Shown one piece after another: positions 6,289 through 10,208 of a stretch of DNA of 10,208 nt. The stretch is taken from contig CAYMGT010000031.1 of assembly GCA_964390115.1 (NCBI GenBank), positions 1-10,208 on the forward strand. Reading direction: 5' to 3'. The first letter of the stretch is position 1. Every line of letters begins with the position of its first letter. The stretch comes from JAIPJA01 sp964390115. GTDB lineage: Bacteria; Patescibacteriota; Patescibacteriia; Patescibacteriales; UBA12465. The notes below the pieces were generated by a model. That model was not told the DNA's origin and made no database searches. It was given only the letters and a program-made list of their open reading frames with translations. Both the position numbers and the translations under genes were made by a program.

Positions 6289-6519
6289 CTAAATTTTTCC
6301 ACCAAAATCAATATAAGGAATATTAAAAATCTCTTTTAAATCTTTTATTGTGATTTTTTCAATTTTACTCTGCGCGCTATTTTTAAATGTTCTAGTAGGT
6401 TGATCACAAACAACTTTTGACGGTATGTTTAAAAAAAGAGGCTTTCGCCTCTCTTCATCTACACAATAGTACGGGATAGTGAATAATATTAGAATTAAAG
6501 TTAATAAAATTAAATACAT
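6289..6519 (-). pseudogene. 76-codon ORF with N-terminal membrane segment, likely 5' part of the broken Nif3-like frame
   Basis: Residues 1-17 are strongly hydrophobic (MYLILLTLILILFTIPYY), like a signal anchor. Residues 18-50 (including RRKPLFLNIPSKVVCDQPTR) are unrecognised. Residues about 55-76 (TIKDLKEIFNIPYIDFGGK) look like the linker-strand region that precedes the second Nif3 half. The frame ends at TAG 6289, and the same frame continues directly downstream into clear Nif3-like sequence, so the TAG looks like a nonsense mutation inside a longer gene. The hydrophobic start is not typical of cytosolic Nif3 proteins and may come from another fusion or from spurious upstream sequence. AAGG seven bases before the ATG could serve as ribosome site. 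It lies 29 bases after the YafQ stop and may be co-transcribed. Confidence 0.5.
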
Positions 6520-6548
6520 TTTTAACCTTATTAAAAGATCCTTAAAAT

Positions 6549-6812
6549 TTATTTATAAACACGATCATGAGTACCTAGGTCAAGAAATATAATAAAAGTA
6601 TAATTATCAAATTCTTCAAAAATTATTCTCAAATCAATATTTATAGATATAGCTCTTTTTCCCTCAAGTGCACCTTTCAATGCATGATTTAATAATTTTT
6701 TATTGTTTGGGTCACTAATAAAAAGTTTTATCACTTCAATAGTTTTTTCTTTTGTCTTTTCAGAAAGTTTCTTAAACTGCTTCTCAAATTTTTTATGATA
6801 TTTTATTTTCAT
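6549..6812 (-). CDS. YafQ-type mRNA interferase toxin (RelE superfamily)
   Basis: 87 residues, the usual length of the family. Basic N-terminal helices (KYHKKFEKQFKKLSEKTKEK, 4-23) lead to the sheet carrying LLNHALKGALEGKRAISI (40-57), IDLRIIFEE (59-67) and FLDLGTHDRVY (76-86). H43, D60, R62 and H82 fall at positions typical of the YafQ active site (His, Asp, His acid-base set). YafQ cuts mRNA on the ribosome, slowing growth when its antitoxin is degraded. The ATG overlaps the stop of the DinJ gene in ATGA, so translation is coupled. No residue loss is evident and the toxin is probably functional. Confidence 0.9.
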   Translation of the reverse strand: MKIKYHKKFEKQFKKLSEKTKEKTIEVIKLFISDPNNKKLLNHALKGALEGKRAISINIDLRIIFEEFDNYTFIIFLDLGTHDRVYK

Positions 6813-7084
6813 AAAGATTTGAGATATTTTATCGCCATCTTTCCATCCATAGAACTAGAAATATTTTTTCCTTTTCTGGCCTCACTACTAGCTTTAATGA
6901 TTAGACTCTCTTCTTCAAGAGTTAAACCATTTTCGGTCAATAATAAAAATGGCAAACCTTTTCTTAAAGTAGCCTGTTTCAAAAAAAGCTTAATAGCCGA
7001 GCTCATATCAAGACCTATTTTATCAAAAACTTTTTTAGCTTCTTTCTTTTCTTTTTCATCTATCCTTATTTGAATATTACTCAT
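6809..7084 (-). CDS. RelB/DinJ-family antitoxin
   Basis: 91 residues. Residues 3-47 are a ribbon-helix-helix DNA-binding domain: strand IQIRIDEKEKKEAKKVFDKI is split here as IQIRIDEKEK (4-13) and EAKKVFDKIG (15-24), then LDMSSAIKLFLKQATLRKGLP (25-45, counted as LDMSSAIKLFL and KQATLRKGLP), which is the hallmark DinJ helix pair ending in KGLPF. The C-terminal half (50-91) is polar and would wrap the YafQ toxin. RHH antitoxins of this class repress their own operon together with the toxin. The TGA stop overlaps the toxin start by four bases. A consensus promoter with an internal palindrome precedes it, with a leader of about 20 bases and no Shine-Dalgarno. Confidence 0.9.
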   Translation of the reverse strand: MSNIQIRIDEKEKKEAKKVFDKIGLDMSSAIKLFLKQATLRKGLPFLLLTENGLTLEEESLIIKASSEARKGKNISSSMDGKMAIKYLKSL

Positions 7085-7110
7085 ATAATATAATTATTTT
7101 TTATATCTTT

Positions 7111-7139
7111 ATAATATCAACATGTAATTACATTGTCAA
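7111..7139 (-). promoter_or_regulatory. Promoter of the dinJ-yafQ-type operon
   Basis: On the minus strand a consensus TTGACA (7139-7134), a 17-base spacer and TATTAT (7116-7111). Transcription should begin near 7104, about 20 bases before ATG 7084. Confidence 0.8.
7122..7133. promoter_or_regulatory. Palindromic operator candidate inside the toxin-antitoxin promoter
   Basis: ATGTAATTACAT is a perfect 12-bp palindrome filling the spacer next to the -35 hexamer. Ribbon-helix-helix antitoxins bind such short palindromes and block RNA polymerase, so this is the likely autoregulation site of the DinJ-type antitoxin. The location and symmetry are seen; the binding is inferred. Confidence 0.65.
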
Positions 7140-7180
7140 TACTATTTATCGTGTTTCAGTATGTTTTCTTTTGTATCATG

Positions 7181-7215
7181 AAAATAAAAAAAGAGCTTTT
7201 TTTGTAAAGCTCTTT
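7181..7215 (-). terminator. Intrinsic terminator of the two-gene membrane module
   Basis: On the minus strand AAAGAGCTTT (7215-7206) and AAAGCTCTTT (7199-7190) form a perfect 10-bp stem with a 6-base loop, followed by TTTTTTATTTT. It starts 9 bases after the stop at 7225. Confidence 0.85.
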
Positions 7216-7224
7216 ATGGTCTTT

Positions 7225-7896
7225 TTAATCTAATAGTATAGCAAATAATACTATTATAATAAATGAAAATATTTTAAGAATATTAAAATCATGAGTATTC
7301 AAATAAACTAGAATAATAAAAAAAATAAAAAAACCAACGTAACTTGCAATAAGCCAACCTGTGCTAATGATAGGAGCGAGTGCAAATCCACCTATTATAA
7401 ATATAACTATACCAAAAAAAATAATTCCCGTTTGAAGAACGGATGACGATTTATCACTATCATCTTTTTTCGCTTCTTCTCCTTCATCTTTTTTTATATT
7501 TTTCTCTTCTTTTAATAGAATACGCTTATCTATTTCTTTTTGATCTTTTTTATAAGAACACCAAATCAAATAAGTAATCAATGATACAATAAAAGCAATT
7601 ACCCCTATAACAAAAGGATTGCTGTATGCTATATCAACAATATTTGCACCAATAGTTAATGAATAAATTGATATCAGTATAAAAAAACCAATAAATTTTA
7701 ACCACGTCGCCCATTTCCTAATTCCAATAATATACATAAAAATTATAAACAATATTCCCGCTACAAAAGGCTTATTGTTATGAAATAATTCAGACCATGG
7801 CTCAAATAATGGTGTTAAAGTAAAGAATAACAACATTATTGCAACTACCAAAAATACAGTTATGAATACTATGATAAATATTTTTGCTTTTTTCAT
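7225..7896 (-). CDS. Seven-helix membrane protein of unknown function
   Basis: 223 residues, family not recognised. Hydrophobic segments at about 7-29, 43-58, 64-87, 94-113, 155-174, 180-199 and 206-222 give about seven membrane helices. Between helices 4 and 5 lies a highly charged linker (114-151; KKDQKEIDKR, KEEKNIKKDEGEEAKKDD) that splits the protein into 4+3 helices and is likely a cytoplasmic, flexible or coiled segment. No enzyme motif is visible. AAAGGA (7908-7903) ends 6 bases before ATG 7896, one of the few good Shine-Dalgarno sites in the window, and it lies inside the end of the upstream gene whose TAA overlaps the ATG by one base (TAATG). The pair is therefore translationally coupled and probably forms one functional unit. 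A strong terminator follows. Confidence 0.72.
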   Translation of the reverse strand: MKKAKIFIIVFITVFLVVAIMLLFFTLTPLFEPWSELFHNNKPFVAGILFIIFMYIIGIRKWATWLKFIGFFILISIYSLTIGANIVDIAYSNPFVIGVIAFIVSLITYLIWCSYKKDQKEIDKRILLKEEKNIKKDEGEEAKKDDSDKSSSVLQTGIIFFGIVIFIIGGFALAPIISTGWLIASYVGFFIFFIILVYLNTHDFNILKIFSFIIIVLFAILLD

Positions 7897-8270
7897 TAGT
7901 TTTCCTTTCTTTTAGTTTCGTCCATATTAAAATTCATTTTATACTTATCAACAACTTTAATTGCTCTATCTGTAGCAAAAACCACCAAAGAAAGCAAACC
8001 CATGGCTCTCCAAAAACCCACATCTTTAAGATTTTTTATAATTTTTTTACCAGTTCCAGTGAAAATATTACCATTAATACCAAATAAATTAGTAATAGTT
8101 GATAAACCAAAAGTTAAAACTAAAACTAGTAAAATCCAATCGATAAATCCCATGGCAGAAATAAATTTTTTAATTTCTGTAACAATAATTTGGGCTTTAC
8201 TTTTTGCTTTTTTTATCTCACTTTCATCAAAAAAATTGTTTTGCAAGCCATTTATTAATTTCGTTTCCAT
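7896..8270 (-). CDS. Small membrane protein of unknown function, first gene of a two-gene module
   Basis: 124 residues, family not recognised. A polar, probably helical N-terminus (1-40, DESEIKKAKSKAQ) precedes a membrane helix at about 42-62 (IDWILLVLVLTFGLSTI), a Gly/Asn-rich turn (GINGNIFTGTGKK, 64-76) and a second shorter hydrophobic segment at about 86-102 (WRAMGLLSLVVFATDRA). The C-terminus (108-124) is charged. The two-helix hairpin with a conserved-looking glycine turn resembles small accessory or pore-type proteins only by shape. Its stop overlaps the ATG of the seven-helix gene. A weak TACAAT -10 lies 13 bases upstream of ATG 8270 without a convincing -35, so the promoter is uncertain. 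Confidence 0.68.
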   Translation of the reverse strand: METKLINGLQNNFFDESEIKKAKSKAQIIVTEIKKFISAMGFIDWILLVLVLTFGLSTITNLFGINGNIFTGTGKKIIKNLKDVGFWRAMGLLSLVVFATDRAIKVVDKYKMNFNMDETKRKEN

Positions 8271-8539
8271 GATATTTTATTTTATTGTAAAAATCGTTTA
8301 TCTATACCTCTCGATAGACTTGAGTTTGAATAAATTTACCTTATATAAAGGTTATCATGAATTTATTGGATAAATCAAAATATGTACTGTTACAGAATCA
8401 AGGTTACACTTTATGGGTAATTAATATTATTTGAAAATAAAAACAAAATGGATGATATTTTTTGATTAGGTGTAAGACTGTTCATATTTGAATCTCATAA
8501 CAAGAAAAGTATTCCCAATAAAGGTTATTTTTTAAATTC
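8271..8539. other. Intergenic stretch with no intact gene
   Basis: No open frame of useful length on either strand. It includes the region upstream of the 124-residue gene, a tiny minus-strand frame of 17 codons ending at TAA 8341 that contains TYFDLS (also found in the intact small ORF at 8811-8969), and otherwise AT-rich sequence. It appears to be decayed DNA. Confidence 0.55.
8369..8386. repeat. 18-bp direct repeat, copy 1
   Basis: GATAAATCAAAATATGTA here is identical to 8908-8925. On the minus strand both copies encode TYFDLS; at 8908-8925 this lies in the intact 52-codon ORF. Copy 1 is followed by an early stop, so it may be a scrap of a duplicated small gene. Confidence 0.6.
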
Positions 8540-8744
8540 TTAACATATAAAATTATATAAAACCTCTCTCGTAGGAAAAACTGAACCATAAACAGTAGTA
8601 ACAGTATCTCCCTCTTCTATCAATGAAAATATAAATTGAATTAGCTTAAATAAGTTAACCAAAATACTATAATTTTCAGCATTTGAGTCTTTAATGACTA
8701 TCTTAACTAATTTGCCATCTACCTTGGGGATGGTTCAATTCCAT
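8540..8744 (-). pseudogene. Broken small gene, 64-codon frame lacking an in-frame start
   Basis: From 8734 to the TAA at 8540-8542 a 64-codon frame has protein-like content: TIPKVDGKLVKIVIKDSNAE (1-20), then NYSILVNLFKLIQFIFSLIE (21-40) and EGDTVTTVYGSVFPT. It is preceded in frame by TGA at 8737-8735, with no ATG. An ATG at 8744 begins MELN in another frame and would join this frame if one base near the CATCCCC run (8724-8730) were removed, giving MELN-IPKVDGK. This suggests a one-base frameshift in a gene of about 67 codons. I do not recognise the family. It lies just after a hairpin that ends the upstream 52-codon ORF. A chance open frame cannot be excluded. Confidence 0.42.
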
Positions 8745-8747
8745 ACT

Positions 8748-8773
8748 AAAAAAAGCACCTTTTAGCAGGCACT
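8748..8773 (-). terminator. Probable terminator after the 52-codon ORF
   Basis: On the minus strand AGTGCC (8773-8768) pairs with GGTGCT (8759-8754) with two wobble pairs around an 8-base loop, then a T-run to 8748. It starts 38 bases after the stop at 8811. It also contains AAAGGTG 11 bases before the ATG at 8744, so it could alternatively be a structured leader. Confidence 0.5.
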
Positions 8774-8810
8774 TATTTATGAGACTAAAATAATATCTTT
8801 AAATATAATA

Positions 8811-8969
8811 TTATTTACGTTTATCACTATATTCCTTAACTAAATTATACTGCTCAATATCAGACTTTTTAATTGCATTAGTAATTATCTTTTTTCTATC
8901 TTTAGGAGATAAATCAAAATATGTAAATGTATTTGACTTAACTTTAGTAAAATTATTTAATACTTTCAT
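8811..8969 (-). CDS. Small 52-residue protein of unknown function
   Basis: ATG 8969 to TAA 8811. The peptide is polar and basic: MKVLNNFTKVKSNTFTYFDL (1-20), then SPKDRKKIITNAIKKSDIEQ (21-40), then YNLVKEYSDKRK. The FDLSPKDRKKII block followed by an amphipathic helix resembles short CPR proteins of the type FDLSP(K)E(R/K)KKII..A that I have seen as unnamed small ORFs; no function is known to me. Support for it being real: a -10 TATTAT ends 8 bases upstream (leaderless spacing shared with other genes here), coherent composition, and a terminator-like hairpin 38 bases after the stop. An 18-bp part of it recurs at 8369-8386. Confidence 0.6.
   Translation of the reverse strand: MKVLNNFTKVKSNTFTYFDLSPKDRKKIITNAIKKSDIEQYNLVKEYSDKRK
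8908..8925. repeat. 18-bp direct repeat, copy 2
   Basis: Identical to 8369-8386; here it lies within the 52-residue ORF and encodes TYFDLS on the minus strand. Confidence 0.6.
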
Positions 8970-8977
8970 ATATTTAT

Positions 8978-8983
8978 ATAATA
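8978..8983 (-). promoter_or_regulatory. -10 box of the 52-residue ORF
   Basis: TATTAT on the minus strand with 8 bases before ATG 8969, again leaderless spacing. The -35 region is poor. Confidence 0.4.
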
Positions 8984-9011
8984 CAAAATAATAATAGATT
9001 TATCTATACAC

Positions 9012-9176
9012 TCAATTACTTATTATTTTTATCAATTTTTTTTTCAATGTCTCTTTATTATGGGTTAATACCACATAACTGTTAATATTCCTAATATCTG
9101 ACGGTGTAAAAAAGTTTAATTCTCCTCATAATTCTTTTATTTGTTTGACTGATAAATCTATATAATTATCTAATAA
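9012..9176 (-). pseudogene. Gene remnant interrupted by an in-frame TGA
   Basis: In the frame ending at TGA 9012-9014, protein-like sequence EILLDNYIDLSVKQIKEL runs to a TGA at 9126-9128 and continues as GELNFFTPSDIRNINSYVVL (20 residues) and THNKETLKKKLIKIISN. The composition on both sides of the TGA is similar (helical, Lys/Ile/Leu-rich), as if one C-terminal domain had acquired a nonsense mutation. No start codon or family is recognised. Its upstream end overlaps the last codons of the Fic gene in another frame, so it is a truncated relic whose 5' part has been replaced or lost. A chance open frame is possible. Confidence 0.35.
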
Positions 9177-10208
9177 TATTTCTTAGGGCTGGAAAAGCAT
9201 AAATTTTACTTCTTGCACTACCTGGTGTTATATCTTTAATTATTTCTAAATCAACAAATTTTTCAATTACTGAATACAAGGTTTGAGTATTAGAAATACC
9301 AGAAATTTCCTTGATAGTCTTAACCATAAAAGTTGGTTTAATAAAAATAGCATCCAGTAAAGAATGAGCGTAAATAGAACCAACTTTAGGCATACTTTCC
9401 TTTAAAGAGCGATATAATTTTTCAATCTTTTCAACTCGTTTAAAAGTCTTACTTGTTTCTTCATAAACAGCATCAAGAAAAAAGTTTAACCAAGGAATCC
9501 AATCTTCTTTTTCACTAACATTTTTTAGTAGTTCATAATAAACATCGCGATGCTCTTCTAAAAATTCACTGATATAGATATTAGGGTGAGAGGTTACTTT
9601 ATTTTCATATAAGAATAAAGGCACGAGTAAACGTCCAACGCGACCATTACCGTCCATAAAAGGATGGATAGATTCAAATTGATAATGAGCAATAGCAATT
9701 TGCACTAAAGGATCTATTATTTCTTTGGAATTTAAATATTTTTCTAAATTAGAAAACAAGCCAATTATATTTTGAGGCTCAGCTGGAATAAAAGTCGCTT
9801 GCAAAATAGTGGCTCCATAGGGACCAATAAAAACTTGGTTCTTTCTAAATTTTCCTGGATTCTTATTTTTACCTCTCGATGAATTTAAAAGTATTTTATG
9901 TAATTCTTTAATTAAGTTTTCCGAAATTGGTCTTTTTTCTAAAAGTTCTTTGCCTCGTTTTATGGCTAATCGGTAATTAAAAATTTCTTGATAATCCTTT
10001 TCTTTTTCATTTTCCTCTGATTTAAGGTCTTTAGCGTCATATAATAAAACTTCATCTAAAGTAGCTTGTGTACCTTCAATTCTAGAGCTTAAAAGAGCTT
10101 CTTTGGTAGCAAAAGAACGCTGAATAATTTCAGGATTAAGTAATCTCTTCACCGCCTCATCATAACGAGCAATTATTTCTCGAGTTTTGATAATTTTTCC
10201 AAAAACAG
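9166..10208 (-). CDS. Fic-family protein, canonical active site, 5' end beyond the window
   Basis: The frame is open to the window edge. A GTG at 10152 could be taken as a start, but 18 codons upstream of it (VFGKIIKTREIIARYDEA) continue the N-terminal domain of this Fic subfamily, so the gene is truncated by the window. Counting from 10152: inhibitory motif LLSSRIEGTQAT (20-31; S22, E26), which restrains the ATP site; Fic motif HPFMDGNGRVGR (163-174) with catalytic H163, D167 and both Arg; flap near FIGPYGATI (108-116); C-terminal winged helix at about 255-328 (TIKEISGISNTQTLYSVIEK, 279-298). All residues for AMP transfer are present. This architecture (Fic_N, Fic, winged helix) is typical of chromosomal, self-inhibited AMPylators that also modify themselves; a target cannot be named. 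No terminator is visible after TAA 9166. Confidence 0.95.
   Translation of the reverse strand, partial: VFGKIIKTREIIARYDEAVKRLLNPEIIQRSFATKEALLSSRIEGTQATLDEVLLYDAKDLKSEENEKEKDYQEIFNYRLAIKRGKELLEKRPISENLIKELHKILLNSSRGKNKNPGKFRKNQVFIGPYGATILQATFIPAEPQNIIGLFSNLEKYLNSKEIIDPLVQIAIAHYQFESIHPFMDGNGRVGRLLVPLFLYENKVTSHPNIYISEFLEEHRDVYYELLKNVSEKEDWIPWLNFFLDAVYEETSKTFKRVEKIEKLYRSLKESMPKVGSIYAHSLLDAIFIKPTFMVKTIKEISGISNTQTLYSVIEKFVDLEIIKDITPGSARSKIYAFPALRNIIR

Noticed and set aside
6795..7073. Plus-strand frame opposite the DinJ-type antitoxin
   Set aside because: Shadow of a well-supported antitoxin gene.
7884..8373. Plus-strand frames opposite the small membrane protein
   Set aside because: Shadows; the minus-strand genes show coupling, a Shine-Dalgarno site and a terminator.
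8730..8744. tRNA T-arm-like hairpin ATGG-TTCAATT-CCAT
   Set aside because: The fifth stem pair fails, and no acceptor, anticodon or CCA end can be built around it.
9121..9127. Strong Shine-Dalgarno-like GAGGAGA on the minus strand
   Set aside because: No start codon at suitable spacing downstream; it lies within the TGA-interrupted remnant.
9012..9128. UGA read as glycine or tryptophan (Absconditabacteria/Gracilibacteria-like code)
   Set aside because: Seven genes of 200-345 codons have no in-frame TGA, Trp is TGG, and the DinJ-type gene ends at TGA in a normal ATGA overlap.
10150..10152. GTG as start of the second Fic gene
   Set aside because: The frame stays open to the window edge with subfamily-like sequence upstream, so the GTG is an internal valine codon.
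1..10208. CRISPR array, rRNA or tRNA genes
   Set aside because: No regularly spaced repeat units and no rRNA or tRNA-like sequence seen on either strand.

Overview
The window is a very AT-rich bacterial segment (about a quarter G+C by eye) with mostly TAA stops, few Shine-Dalgarno sites, several -10 boxes only 6-8 bases from the start codon, and a gene set (DUF6122, Bro-N antirepressor-like, AbiEii with DUF6922, DinJ/YafQ, two Fic proteins, orphan membrane proteins). This mix is typical of Candidatus Patescibacteria (CPR), with Bacteroidota-type accessory DNA as the main alternative. The assignment is inferred from gene content and style; no ribosomal or phylogenetic marker is present. The standard genetic code fits all intact genes.

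Layout. Positions 1-55 look like the terminal end of an IS3-family insertion sequence, including a hairpin with a T-run that could end the neighbouring transcript. From 132 to 3508 all genes are on the minus strand: a Fic-domain protein with an N-terminal winged helix whose Fic motif has Gln where the catalytic His should be; a small DUF6122 membrane protein and a Bro-N protein 8 bases apart; and an AbiEii-type nucleotidyltransferase overlapped by its DUF6922 partner, a likely toxin-antitoxin or phage-defence pair. A plus-strand island follows: a HAD phosphatase (3761-4465) and an unrecognised polytopic membrane protein (4611-5555), each with a clear sigma70-type promoter and a terminator.

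From 5695 everything is again on the minus strand. 5695-6519 is a broken composite: a Nif3-like remnant interrupted by TAG and fused in frame to the C-terminal third of an AbiEii protein. It lies directly downstream of an intact DinJ/YafQ toxin-antitoxin operon with a textbook promoter and a palindromic operator candidate in its spacer. 7225-8270 is a two-gene membrane module of unknown function (7 and about 2 membrane helices), overlapping by one base and ending in a good terminator.

8271-9165 is a gene graveyard: two broken reading frames, a possible duplicate scrap sharing an 18-bp repeat, and one intact 52-codon ORF with its own terminator. The window ends inside a second, canonical Fic protein (9166 to the edge) whose 5' end lies outside.

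Taken together this is an accessory region where toxin-antitoxin and Fic modules accumulate and decay beside mobile DNA. I see no fully convincing new system. The best candidates for unknown biology are the 7225-8270 membrane pair, the His-less Fic protein with its upstream repeats, and the Nif3-AbiEii chimera.
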